From Chloroflexota bacterium (GTDB taxonomy: Bacteria; Chloroflexota; Dehalococcoidia; Tepidiformales; Tepidiformaceae), in contig JANXYE010000087.1 of the NCBI GenBank assembly GCA_025350285.1, positions 1-20,489 of the forward strand: DNA of 20,489 bases, written 5' to 3'. Numbering within the stretch: the stretch's first letter is position 1; each line of letters opens with the position of its first letter. Below, piece by piece: positions 12,817 through 20,373 of the stretch. The notes beneath the pieces were generated by a model. It was not told the origin of the DNA. It made no database searches and worked only from the letters and a program-made list of their open reading frames with translations. The translations under genes and the position numbers were made by a program.

Positions 12817-15315
12817 TTGACCGAACCGCTCCGCGTTGGCCAGTTCGCGATTGTTGATCACGAACCGGTTGACCGAGGTCCCAACGCCGGGGTGTTCCTG
12901 GGCAAGGGACCATCAGACGACCGTGCAGAACTGTACATCCTCGCCGAGGGCACGACGCCCGCCGGAGAGTCGTTCGCGGGGCACATCGTGTCCGGCGCGG
13001 GACAGGCCTGGCAGACGCTCGACATGAGCGTGACGGGCGCGCTCCGCCACATTTTCCAGGACGCCGGCACATCCCTGAACGAATGGAACCGCAAAAGCAT
13101 CGCGCAGCACCGTGTGAGCCTCGGGGTCGTCTGCTTCGCGCGGCGGGGAGCCCAGGCGGTGGTCGCACAGGCCGGGCCCTCGGTCCTGTTTCATCTCTCC
13201 GGCGGGCAACTTCGTGTTTGTACCGCCGAAGGTGAGTTCGCGACGCCGGTGGGGAGCGGGACCGCTGTGGCCCCGCAGTTCAGCCGGCTGAACCTGCGCG
13301 CCGGGGACCGCCTGCTGCTCGTTTCGACGGCGGCCCTATCGGATATGGATCAGGAGCTCATCGGCGGGATCCTGGGCCTGGAACCGGACCGGGTTCTGGC
13401 CAACCTTTACCGGCGCGTACAACATCTGCGGCACGTCACCGCCCTCTTCCTTTCGGTCGAAGAGATTCCGGCCGAGCGCGTCATCGGGAGCGTCGGCGGC
13501 GAACCGGTGATCGACGCGACGCCGCACCTGCCGCCGGCGGCGGCCCCATTGCTCACGGCGCCATTGCGCGCCGTCCAGCGGGCTCCCCTCACGAAGGCGA
13601 TCAGCCTTGGCACCTTCCAGCCCAGCCTGTTTATTGACGATGAAGAGGGGGGCGACCAACTTGCGGCGGCCCGCCGTCGAATCACGGCGGTGCATGACCG
13701 CGTCCGCCATTCGCCCGCGATGATTCCGGCAATCGTCACGGAGATTCCGCGGCCGCTGCGGCGGGCGGCGGGTGACAACGAACTGAACCGGCTGGCCGCC
13801 GAGCGGCGCAGCCACGCGACGGTCCTGCTGGCGGCGAACGCGCATGCGGCCGCCTCTGGACGTGCCCCGTGGCGCTCGATCCCCGGTGGGGTAGAGACCA
13901 ACGTGGATGATCGCCGGCGGCAGCGCCGCAAGGACAGCTTTTCGGCGGGCCTGAGCCGCGAGGAATGGGCGCCTCGCCCGCTGATCATCGACGACGGCAC
14001 GCCGCTGGCCGCCGACATGGCGGCGGAGATAAACGCGCGGCCGCTGCTCCTGGGCGCCGTCGCGGAGACAATCGCTACCGAAAACGCGGAGACGGTGACC
14101 TCGGGCGGGGCGCTTGTTCGCGTCCGTAGCACGATGCCCGCGCGTTCGCGGCGGGGCGGGGCCCTTTCCGCGCGGGGCCTGATCGCGCCTGAGAAGCTCC
14201 CACCGACGTGGGCGATCATCCTCGTCGGGCTCGCCGTCCTGCTCGCGGTCGTGGGGTTCCTCACCGTGCCGCGCCTGCTCCAGAACAGCGATGGCGCGCG
14301 ATACACACAGCTCATCGACCAGGCGAACCAGCAACTCTCAACGGCACACGCGGTACAGGACCCGGCGGAAAAACGTGGCGCCCTGGTGCAGGCACAGGCG
14401 CTGCTCCTGGAAGCGCGCGATCTCCCGGGCGCCGGGAGCCAGGTGACGGACTTTCTGAGCCAGTTGGCAGCCGAACTGAAAGTGCTGGACGCGGTCCGCG
14501 CGCCGGCCGCCGTCGAGGTATTGGGAAGCCTGGAGCAGTTTGGCGACAAGCCCGTGGCCGCCACGCGGCTGGTCGTCGGCGGCGGCACGGCGTACGTCCT
14601 CGACAGCGCTTCGAACCAGGTCGTCTCCCTGGCGCTGGGCGGAAGCGGAACCGAACACGCGGTTGTCTATAACGAAGACAAGGACGCCCGGCGTGCGCGG
14701 CCAGTGGCGATGCTGTACGTCGATAGCACGGATCTCGGTGAGCCCTCGCTCCTTGTCCTCGACGCTTCCCGGAACCTCTGGGCCGTTTCAGCAAAGCTGG
14801 GCGTTCGCCCGATCGTCTTCGCGGCGGCACCTGCTCAGGTGGTGACAGACCTCACGATGTTCGGCCGCGACCTCTACGCGCTCGACGGCCAGGTGGGCGC
14901 CGTCTACCGGTTCACGCCGGGAGATGGTGGCTATGTGTCACCGGTCAAGGTCCTCGACCTGGCGGGGGTTTCGGCCCCGAAACGGCTCATGGTCGACCTC
15001 AGCGGCGGCGAAGACATCTTCGTGACCGACGCCAGCGGGACGATCCACCGCTTTGCTGGCCAGCTTTCGCTGGTGCTTTCGGAAGGTGGGATCGACAAAA
15101 AGCTGGCTTCCGCCGAGGCGCCACTGACCGTCGGGAAGACGGGAGAACTCTGGATGCTGGACGCACCGAACAACCGCATCGTGGTGTTGCGCCGCGACGG
15201 CGCGTTCGACCGCCAGTACCAGCACAAGGACTTCCAGGGCCTGAGCGCGTTCACGATCCAGAACGGCGCCGCCTACATCTTCAGCAGCGGCAAGCTCCGG
15301 CGGGTGACGTTCTAA
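12817..15315 (+). CDS. Large membrane protein: PP2C-like domain, TM segment, beta-propeller
   Basis: This 832-aa protein is read from TTG 12817. Residues 1-190 resemble a PP2C-type phosphatase fold (QFAIVDHEPVDRGPNAGVFLG at the N-terminus, LRAGDRLLLVSTAALSDM later). However, it lacks the metal-binding DGxGG and GDS-type motifs, so it is probably a pseudophosphatase. A long Ala/Arg-rich linker leads to one membrane span (about 465-485, WAIILVGLAVLLAVVGFLTV). A helical region rich in Gln, Ala and Leu follows. A C-terminal beta-propeller (about 570-832) repeats units such as AYVLDSASNQVVSLAL, LLVLDASRNLWAV and LYALDGQVGAVYRF. Such proteins occur in Chloroflexota near Ser/Thr kinase and FHA genes, none of which is seen here. 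The propeller would lie outside the membrane if the N-terminus is cytoplasmic. GTG 12745 is an alternative start. Confidence 0.82.
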   Translation: MTEPLRVGQFAIVDHEPVDRGPNAGVFLGKGPSDDRAELYILAEGTTPAGESFAGHIVSGAGQAWQTLDMSVTGALRHIFQDAGTSLNEWNRKSIAQHRVSLGVVCFARRGAQAVVAQAGPSVLFHLSGGQLRVCTAEGEFATPVGSGTAVAPQFSRLNLRAGDRLLLVSTAALSDMDQELIGGILGLEPDRVLANLYRRVQHLRHVTALFLSVEEIPAERVIGSVGGEPVIDATPHLPPAAAPLLTAPLRAVQRAPLTKAISLGTFQPSLFIDDEEGGDQLAAARRRITAVHDRVRHSPAMIPAIVTEIPRPLRRAAGDNELNRLAAERRSHATVLLAANAHAAASGRAPWRSIPGGVETNVDDRRRQRRKDSFSAGLSREEWAPRPLIIDDGTPLAADMAAEINARPLLLGAVAETIATENAETVTSGGALVRVRSTMPARSRRGGALSARGLIAPEKLPPTWAIILVGLAVLLAVVGFLTVPRLLQNSDGARYTQLIDQANQQLSTAHAVQDPAEKRGALVQAQALLLEARDLPGAGSQVTDFLSQLAAELKVLDAVRAPAAVEVLGSLEQFGDKPVAATRLVVGGGTAYVLDSASNQVVSLALGGSGTEHAVVYNEDKDARRARPVAMLYVDSTDLGEPSLLVLDASRNLWAVSAKLGVRPIVFAAAPAQVVTDLTMFGRDLYALDGQVGAVYRFTPGDGGYVSPVKVLDLAGVSAPKRLMVDLSGGEDIFVTDASGTIHRFAGQLSLVLSEGGIDKKLASAEAPLTVGKTGELWMLDAPNNRIVVLRRDGAFDRQYQHKDFQGLSAFTIQNGAAYIFSSGKLRRVTF

Positions 15316-15328
15316 CAGCCGCTCCGCG

Positions 15329-15385
15329 CCTACGGCGCTCAGCACCGCCTACGGCTCTCAGCACTGCCGACCGCGCTCAGCACCG
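15329..15385. repeat. Three tandem 19-bp repeats
   Basis: Three adjoining 19-bp units are CCTACGGCGCTCAGCACCG, a second copy with two changes, and a third with about four changes. They begin 13 bp after the stop of the propeller gene. The rest of the gap up to 15487 shows no gene. Confidence 0.7.
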
Positions 15386-15487
15386 CGACCGACAGGGAGT
15401 GGCGGCCGAGACCCGAATAGCCTTTGGCCGCACGCGACCCCCATCCCCAGGCCCACCTGCCGGAGCGGGAGTCGCGTTCAGCCGGGA

Positions 15488-16129
15488 CTACAGCCTCGCC
15501 AGCCAGGGATGCGCCGGCGAGACCAGCCCGATCGCTTCCCGGAGCCACGAACGCGCCGCATCGCTGAGGTGCGGGAGCAGGGCGACGAAGTCGAGTTCGT
15601 CGTGTGGCCGTGGCGGCTTGCGGCGCTCATGGCGCCACACTGGCTGGTGAGCCTTGTAGAAGATCATCACCTCCGGGCTAACGGCTGGCAGCCCCCAGCG
15701 AGACGCGTACGTACACGCCGAAACGGGGAGCGTGATCCTCGGCTCCCGATTGAAGACCCACTCACCGCCCGCGCGTTCGCAGAGTTGCACCTCGAAGTCG
15801 AAGGCATCGTCCGGGCGGGCGTGGACGTGGGCGGGCATGTCGAGGCGGCGGCCGTCCCACGGCTCCTTCGTATCGTCCGCGACGTTGTCGTCGTGGCCGA
15901 TGGGCTGCCAGCCGGCAATGCGTTCGAAGATCGCCGCCTGGTCTTCCTGAAAAGCGGCGATTTCAATGTCGTGGTGGTCGCGGGTCCGGCGGCCCAGCCA
16001 GGCATCGACCGCCCAGCCCCCGCAAAGGAACCAATCGGCGCGGAACGCTGACATCAGCTCGGCGACCCGAGCGACCTGTTCGGGAACGGGTTCAACCGGC
16101 TGACGCCGGTCAGGGAGAGAAAGCGACAC
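15488..16129 (-). CDS. Nucleotidyltransferase-fold protein (aminoglycoside adenylyltransferase-like)
   Basis: The 213-aa product shows the nucleotidyltransferase signature WFLCGGWAVDAWLGRRTRDHHDIEI (residues 33-57). Gly37-Gly38 form the nucleotide-binding turn, and Asp54 and Glu56 are candidate metal ligands (DIE instead of the commoner DID). The middle (DFEVQLCERAGGEWVFNREPRITLP) and the region ending PEVMIFYKAHQ fit the ANT(2'')/LinB-like family, whose members transfer AMP to aminoglycosides or lincosamides. Most environmental members have no proven resistance role, so a drug substrate should not be assumed. The start is GTG 16129, supported by AGGAG 8 nt upstream. Confidence 0.85.
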   Translation of the reverse strand: MSLSLPDRRQPVEPVPEQVARVAELMSAFRADWFLCGGWAVDAWLGRRTRDHHDIEIAAFQEDQAAIFERIAGWQPIGHDDNVADDTKEPWDGRRLDMPAHVHARPDDAFDFEVQLCERAGGEWVFNREPRITLPVSACTYASRWGLPAVSPEVMIFYKAHQPVWRHERRKPPRPHDELDFVALLPHLSDAARSWLREAIGLVSPAHPWLARL

Positions 16130-16567
16130 GTGAGTAACTCCTGGATGCGTGCGAGATGAACGGAGGCACCGCGGCGATTCCCGGGAGTCAACGTTCGAAT
16201 GCGCGATGCGGAGAAGACACCCGTGTTGCCGGGTAGCGTCACCAGTTGGGACGCGATGGGATCAACCGAGGAGGGTGAGACTCATCCCGCGGGCGCGGTG
16301 GGCAGTCATCGCTGACGAAGTAGTAGCTGACATGTGCACGAGCCTCCTGCATGGGACAGTCGAGACAGGCCGTAAGAACGATGAGCCCGACGCGCCAACC
16401 ATAGGGACGGCACTCCGGAAAATCAACCCGAACGCGACGCCCCGCCAGATATGCCCCCTCACGGCTTCAGCCGCGGCACGCTAGACACACCGTAGCGTGG
16501 AAAGAGCGGTGTGAGCATCCCTCTCGTGGTAGGCTGAACTTCGCAGGCCGGGGCGGATGAACACGAT
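16130..16567. other. 437-bp stretch with no convincing gene
   Basis: Short frames exist on both strands (for example 16262-16462 minus, 66 codons, and 16149-16484 plus, 111 codons). They lack ribosome binding sites, plausible protein composition or a recognisable domain. GTTCGAAT near 16192 looks like a T-loop, but the flanking bases do not pair, so it is not a tRNA. A weak TAGGCT box at about 16530-16535 may belong to the next gene. Confidence 0.4.
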
Positions 16568-16984
16568 ATGGCAGAAAGAGCAGATTTTCGCGGCGCCCCT
16601 CGGTCCTTCAAACGCCGGGCCATCCGCTGGCTGCTGCTTGGCGTAGGAGGGCTCTCGGTCGCGGTGGGTATCGTAGGGATCTTCGTGCCGCTGCTGCCGA
16701 GCTTCGAATTCTTTCTGCTGGCCGCGGTCTGCTTTGGGCGCAGCTCCCCCGCGGCCTATCGCTGGCTGACGACGAACCGGGTGTTTGGCAAGCGGTTCAG
16801 CGACTACAAGGACCAGCGCGGGGCGACGATCGCCACCAAGCTGGTCACGGTGTCGATGCTGTGGGCGGGGATGGGCGCCTCCGTCGCGTTGCTGCAACCG
16901 CCGTTCTGGCTCGACGCGCTCCTGGCCGCGGTCGCCATCGGGGTGACGTGGCACGTGCTCAGCCTGAAGACGATTCGCGGGTAA
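16568..16984 (+). CDS. DUF454 (YbaN) family inner membrane protein
   Basis: The 138-aa product begins with a short basic cytoplasmic tail, then two close membrane helices (about 20-57) containing GIFVPLLPSFEFFLLAAVCFGRSSP. This matches the DUF454 signature (PLLPTxPFxLLAAxCFxRSSP), with Thr replaced by Ser. The polar loop with RWLTTNRVFGKRFSDYKDQRG is also typical. Two further hydrophobic stretches fill residues 98-133. The function of DUF454 is unknown; these proteins sit in the cytoplasmic membrane. The Shine-Dalgarno sequence is weak. Confidence 0.9.
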   Translation: MAERADFRGAPRSFKRRAIRWLLLGVGGLSVAVGIVGIFVPLLPSFEFFLLAAVCFGRSSPAAYRWLTTNRVFGKRFSDYKDQRGATIATKLVTVSMLWAGMGASVALLQPPFWLDALLAAVAIGVTWHVLSLKTIRG

Positions 16985-17003
16985 CGGACGGGTACCCCCG
17001 TGG

Positions 17004-17009
17004 TATAGC
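17004..17009 (+). promoter_or_regulatory. Possible -10 box (TATAGC)
   Basis: TATAGC lies 8 nt before the ATG of a 40-codon frame and about 80 nt before ATG 17092. It may drive the small-protein locus. No clear -35 was seen. Confidence 0.35.
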
Positions 17010-17017
17010 CTGCACCG

Positions 17018-17140
17018 ATGATAGTATCCACTTTCACTATCGTATTCGAGATTGCCCTTGTCATGTACCGTTCGTTGGACGAGGATAATTCATGGGAGTT
17101 AAATCGTCTCAAGAGGAACAATTCATGTTTAGCAAAATAG
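17018..17140 (+). CDS. Possible 40-aa small protein overlapping the next gene
   Basis: The frame from ATG 17018 to the TAG at 17138-17140 encodes a hydrophobic start (MIVSTFTIVFEIALVMYRSL) followed by a charged tail (DEDNSWELNRLKR). It lies in a locally AT-rich stretch just after a -10-like box. It overlaps the start of the next gene in another frame, so it could be a coupled leader ORF. It may also be chance. Confidence 0.25.
   Translation: MIVSTFTIVFEIALVMYRSLDEDNSWELNRLKRNNSCLAK
17020..17041. promoter_or_regulatory. Inverted repeat GATAGT-N10-ACTATC
   Basis: A perfect 6-bp inverted repeat sits just downstream of the TATAGC box. Its position is right for a repressor operator or a small RNA hairpin. 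Confidence 0.35.
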
Positions 17141-17346
17141 CCGCGTCGTCCGATTTCATTTACGGCTCGACCGTGGGGGAACTCGCTCCAGCCGCCGCCC
17201 ACCGCGTGGTCGCGACGGCGTACCCGCGAAGGGCGCCCCGCATCGCGCGCACGCCGGAACCGCGGGTCGAGAGCGTGGCCGCCCGCGTAGAACGCTTCAG
17301 AACTATCCAGCTGGAGCGCTTCGGGTCGTATATGCCCCGCATCTAG
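17092..17346 (+). CDS. Small basic protein of unknown function
   Basis: The 84-aa product (73 aa if started at ATG 17125) is rich in Ala and Arg, with ESVAARVERFRTIQLERFGSYMPRI at the C-terminus likely forming an amphipathic helix. No family is recognised. Both candidate starts are in frame, and each follows nearly the same string: GAGGATAATTC before 17092 and GAGGAACAATTC before 17125. This gives two good Shine-Dalgarno sites. The 5' part is clearly AT-richer than the rest of the window, whereas the 3' two thirds has normal GC content. Confidence 0.5.
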   Translation: MGVKSSQEEQFMFSKIAASSDFIYGSTVGELAPAAAHRVVATAYPRRAPRIARTPEPRVESVAARVERFRTIQLERFGSYMPRI

Positions 17347-17467
17347 AGGCAAGCGCGCCCGCGACTCGTACCCGCCGGCGACCGGCATAGTACCCCGGTC
17401 TTGCGGAAGCGGGCGGCGCGCCAATAGCCGCTTCGCGTTCGCGGCGGGCAGACCGAACTCTTGAGAG

Positions 17468-18019
17468 ATGCAATCGAGAAGCGAACTGTGTGGAGCGCCG
17501 ACGCGCGCTGGCTCATCCTGTCGGCGCCCGAAGGCGGCCTGTAGCTGGCACGGGGGGAACGCCAACCCGGCGGCGCCCGGGAACGTAGAAACCTCGGCCA
17601 ACGGACCGCGAGCGCTGCCCGTCCCTTCGGCCGTTACTGAGCGCGACCTGCGCAAGTTCAGCTGGTGGCTCGCGGCGAAGGTCCTGCGCGCGGAGCTGGA
17701 GCCGCAGCGAGCGAGCGTCCTGGCGACGCTCGTGCGGGTGTTGGCCAGCCTCGGCCCGGACGCGATGAGCGAACGCGAGGCCCTCGCGGAGGTCGAATTG
17801 CGTGGCCTCCTGATGCACGGGATCCCGCCAAAGAATGCCGAGCAATGGGCGCGGGCGGAGGCGATCTTCGCGCCCGAGACGCTGGCTGAAATCGAACGCC
17901 GGTTCGCCCTATTTGGAGATGGTCAGGGTGACTACGTACGAAAGCCACTGCTCGACAGGGAGGCTGGAGCTGGCCAGGCCGACGTGCCCTTTGTCGTTGA
18001 TATAGAAGACGGTAGTTGA
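17468..18019 (+). CDS. Cys/His-motif protein, phage-like N-terminus
   Basis: The 183-aa product begins CGAPTRAGSSCRRPK and CSWHGG, giving C8-x9-C18-x6-C25-x2-H28, a likely zinc-binding knuckle. A similar CGAxTRxGxxCxRP...CxxHGG start is common in phage or prophage proteins. No other phage gene is near. The middle is helical (about residues 55-155). The last 36 codons run across the 3' end of the convergent lipoprotein gene, so the C-terminal tail may be recently acquired. An in-frame TGA lies two codons before ATG 17468, which fixes the start region. Confidence 0.62.
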   Translation: MQSRSELCGAPTRAGSSCRRPKAACSWHGGNANPAAPGNVETSANGPRALPVPSAVTERDLRKFSWWLAAKVLRAELEPQRASVLATLVRVLASLGPDAMSEREALAEVELRGLLMHGIPPKNAEQWARAEAIFAPETLAEIERRFALFGDGQGDYVRKPLLDREAGAGQADVPFVVDIEDGS

Positions 18020-18442
18020 GGCGAGTTCGCTGAGCAGGCCGCGGACAAAACCGCCCTGGCGCTGGTCCGCGGGGCGGCCCCCGATGGTCACGACGTCGGT
18101 CGCTAGTGTTTCCACCTTTGCCGCGAGCACGGAAAGGAGGACGCCGCTCTTCTTCCCTTCGGTCGTCGTGATTTCGGTTTGAGGGAGGGCGCGGAAGTCA
18201 GCGACCGTCGGCTCGAACGCCTTCCCGCGGGCGGCGACGGTGAGCGCCCTATCCGTGTTGCCCGCGGGCTTCGGCGTGGGAAGGCCGGAAGACGTGGCCG
18301 TTGGTGTGACGGTGGCTGTCGCACCGGCGGGCGTCGTGCTGGAGGCGGGCGTCGCGGCTCCACCGCCGTCCCCACAGGCGGCAAACAGCAACAGGACTGG
18401 CGTGAGGATGACCATCAAGGGGCGGATAACACGTACTCCCAT
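17909..18442 (-). CDS. Putative lipoprotein
   Basis: The 177-aa product has a signal peptide (basic MGVRVIRP, then VILTPVLLLF) ending in the lipobox-like FAAC with Cys23. A Thr/Ala/Pro-rich linker follows (to about residue 62). The C-terminal globular part reads FRALPQTEITTTEGKKSG and VLLSVLAAK. The pattern of a LPQ-xxxxTxxGxxxGVxLxxLLA stretch loosely recalls small oxidoreductase-molybdopterin-like domains, without a conserved cysteine, so no enzyme is proposed. It lies 52 bp after the membrane protein gene on the same strand and probably shares its operon. It would be anchored on the outer face of the membrane. Confidence 0.75.
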   Translation of the reverse strand: MGVRVIRPLMVILTPVLLLFAACGDGGGAATPASSTTPAGATATVTPTATSSGLPTPKPAGNTDRALTVAARGKAFEPTVADFRALPQTEITTTEGKKSGVLLSVLAAKVETLATDVVTIGGRPADQRQGGFVRGLLSELASTTVFYINDKGHVGLASSSLPVEQWLSYVVTLTISK

Positions 18443-18494
18443 CGGATGCGCCTATCCAACGTCCGGGAGCAGGTGGGCCGGGGCAACCGGGGGG

Positions 18495-19445
18495 TTAACG
18501 GTTGTTTTCAGCGGTGGGAGTTGGCGCCGGCGTTTGAACCGCTGTGGCGGGCGAACTTGCGGTGGCCGCTGGGCTCGCGGTGGCCGAAGGGCTCGCGCTG
18601 TGGGTCGCCTCTGGCGTGGCTGAACTGGCCGGCGTCGTACTGGGCGTAACGCTCGCGGTGGCCGTCGCGGTCGATGACCGGGTTGGCGTAGGCGATGGGG
18701 CGGGTGTGGCGATGCCCGTAACACCTTCGAGGCCGGCGGCGGCGGCGGCCGTCGCGACGATTTCGAGCGTTGTCTTGGCCTTCGGTTCGAGTTCGGGGCG
18801 CGCCTGCGCGTCGTTGATGACTTTCACGGCCTTTTCGACGAACGCCTGTGCCCTTTCTTTCTGGGAGGTATCGAGCGGGGCTTCCTGCGCGTAAGCCGCG
18901 AGGACTTTGGTGTCGCTTTCGATAACGGCGAGGTCAGTTTCGGAGACCTGGCCGGTGGTCGCGGCTCGGGCCAGGATTTCCGAAACGTGCGCCTGGGACT
19001 GCTGCAGGTGGGTGTCCAGGCGGGAGACCGTGAGCGTGCCGCGGTTCGGGTCCGTAGAGTTCCCATCGTCCGCGCGGATGAAGGCGAAGGCGGCGACACC
19101 AATAGCGGCGGCGGCGCCGACGAGGGCGGTGCTCGCCATCGCCGTACGGATGCGATTGCCGGCGGAGGCAACTTCCAGGACGGGCGTGCGGCGAAGCTGG
19201 CGGCCCTGGCGGGCGCCGGCGGCCACGAACTTGCGCTTGAGGGAAGCATCGAAGAAATAGCTCGGCTGAGAGACCTCGGCGGCGATCGTGACAGTCGTGC
19301 TCGCCGTCAGCAGCGGCTCAAGCCAGGCGGCATCGGCTCTGAAGAGATCGAGCACGAGGCCAAGATCAAGGCCATCATCAACCAGCGCCTGTGCCTGGGC
19401 GTAGGTGGTGGCTTCGGCGCCGGGGCGGCGTTCGAAGATCTTCAT
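18495..19445 (-). CDS. Single-pass membrane protein, putative anti-sigma / signalling partner
   Basis: The 316-aa product has a cytoplasmic N-terminal part (1-95). It has one membrane helix (about 101-123, ALVGAAAAIGVAAFAFIRA). An extracytoplasmic helical region follows (about 140-240, with LQQSQAHVSEILARA and KERAQAFVEKAVKVINDA), recalling DUF5667-type domains. The tail of about 70 residues (247-316) is made almost only of Ala, Pro, Ser and Thr. The gene overlaps the sigma factor gene by 4 nt (ATGA), which signals translational coupling and makes an anti-sigma role likely by position. No classical zinc-binding anti-sigma HxxxCxxC motif is present. Whether it binds the sigma factor is inference. 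Confidence 0.8.
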   Translation of the reverse strand: MKIFERRPGAEATTYAQAQALVDDGLDLGLVLDLFRADAAWLEPLLTASTTVTIAAEVSQPSYFFDASLKRKFVAAGARQGRQLRRTPVLEVASAGNRIRTAMASTALVGAAAAIGVAAFAFIRADDGNSTDPNRGTLTVSRLDTHLQQSQAHVSEILARAATTGQVSETDLAVIESDTKVLAAYAQEAPLDTSQKERAQAFVEKAVKVINDAQARPELEPKAKTTLEIVATAAAAAGLEGVTGIATPAPSPTPTRSSTATATASVTPSTTPASSATPEATHSASPSATASPAATASSPATAVQTPAPTPTAENNR

Positions 19446-20083
19446 CGGTCTCGACTCATCATCTTCTGAAGTTTGGCGATGCCCTTGTGCTGCAACACTT
19501 TCACGTTGTTTTCGGTCTTCTTCAGCGCCTCTGCTGTTTCGGCCACACTCAGTCCGGCGACGAACCGGAGCGTGACCACCTGGCGTTGTGCTTCCGGGAG
19601 CCCTGCCATCGCCTCACGGATCACCTGGAAGGTGATTTCGTTTTCGACGACCACGGTGTGGTCGGGCGAATCATCAGGGATGAAATCGGAAAGCTCGGCC
19701 GTGGTTGCCCGGCTCTTCTGTTTACGGACGTGCGAAACGACTTCGTTGCGCGCAATCCGGAAGACCCAGGCTCCGAAGGGAAGTCCGCGCCAGGTGAAGG
19801 TCCCGATGTTGTCGATAACCCGGAGAAAAATCTCCTCGGTCACATCTTCGGCATCTTCGCTGGTGGGCAGACGGCTGTTGACGTAACGGTAGACCTTGGG
19901 CAGATAGTGCTCGTACAGGCCGGACAGGGCGTCCTGTTCGCCGCGTTTGGCGGCTTCAACCACCGCAAACTCGTCGAACTCAGGCGCGAGCTGTTCCTGG
20001 ATCGCGTTCGTCAAACCAGCCCCCGTGGGCCGCGCCGCATGGGCGGGTTTCGACCGTCCTCCTTTCGAGGATAGGCAGCACAC
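19442..20083 (-). CDS. ECF-type RNA polymerase sigma factor
   Basis: The 213-aa product has region 2 at about 55-122 (LYEHYLPKVYRYVNSRL, EDAEDVTEEIFLRV, then FGAWVFRIARNEVVSHVRK). Region 4 lies at about 155-208 (GLPEAQRQVVTLRFVAGLSV and ENNVKVLQHKGIAKLQ). This is the usual group IV sigma-70 layout, and such factors direct RNA polymerase to stress or envelope genes. The start is unsettled. GTG 20083 sits 7 nt after a possible -10 (TAGTAC) with a perfect TTGACA -35. TTG 20014 removes an atypical Arg/Ala-rich extension and overlaps the TGA of a 9-codon frame. AAAGGAGGA at 20057-20065 fits neither well. It is the first gene of the operon with the membrane protein. Confidence 0.92.
   Translation of the reverse strand: MCCLSSKGGRSKPAHAARPTGAGLTNAIQEQLAPEFDEFAVVEAAKRGEQDALSGLYEHYLPKVYRYVNSRLPTSEDAEDVTEEIFLRVIDNIGTFTWRGLPFGAWVFRIARNEVVSHVRKQKSRATTAELSDFIPDDSPDHTVVVENEITFQVIREAMAGLPEAQRQVVTLRFVAGLSVAETAEALKKTENNVKVLQHKGIAKLQKMMSRDR
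20011..20040 (-). other. Nine-codon leader frame before the alternative sigma start
   Basis: ATG CGG... encodes MRRGPRGLV and stops at TGA, which overlaps TTG 20014 as TTGA. If real, it would couple translation to the sigma factor. The nearest Shine-Dalgarno sequence is 17 nt away, so support is weak. Confidence 0.25.
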
Positions 20084-20090
20084 TGCCTTC

Positions 20091-20118
20091 GTACTAGAGA
20101 TAACGGACGAAGTGTCAA
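20091..20118 (-). promoter_or_regulatory. Promoter of the sigma factor operon
   Basis: On the minus strand TTGACA (20113-20118) is followed after 16 bp by TAGTAC (20091-20096). Just upstream, CTTCGTAGTTAAC and CTTCGTCCGTTAT form imperfect direct repeats that could bind a regulator. Confidence 0.5.
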
Positions 20119-20373
20119 GAGGTTAACTACGAAGCGTCGGTTAATTGTGTGGTGGCCCGGCCGATCAGCCGTCTGCTCACTCAAGGATTTCGCGGCGGCG
20201 CGCACAAGCCGGTCGATGCGGGCCAAGGCACGAGCGAGCGCCCCGGACTCGCCGGTCACGGCCGCCTTACAACCGCTCCGGCCTTGCGTCCCGCGATCAC
20301 CATCCGCGGAGAGTACCACGCCCCCACACGCGAGATCGCGCGGTCGCCACCGCGGCGGCCGATGATCGGCGGC
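20119..20373. other. Intergenic stretch without a convincing gene
   Basis: No plausible protein or RNA gene is seen. A short perfect palindrome GCCGAT-G-ATCGGC lies a few bases after the hydrolase stop (minus strand). Confidence 0.35.

Noticed and set aside
16185..16205. T-loop-like GTTCGAAT suggesting a tRNA
   Set aside because: Flanking bases do not form the T-stem, and no acceptor or anticodon stem is found.
16149..16484. 111-codon plus-strand frame
   Set aside because: No Shine-Dalgarno or -10 box at the start; Arg-rich, low-order composition typical of a chance frame in GC-rich DNA.
20011..20319. 102-codon minus-strand frame upstream of the sigma factor
   Set aside because: It runs through the sigma promoter and the start region in another frame, without its own RBS or a recognisable domain. 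Only its last nine codons are considered as a possible leader frame.
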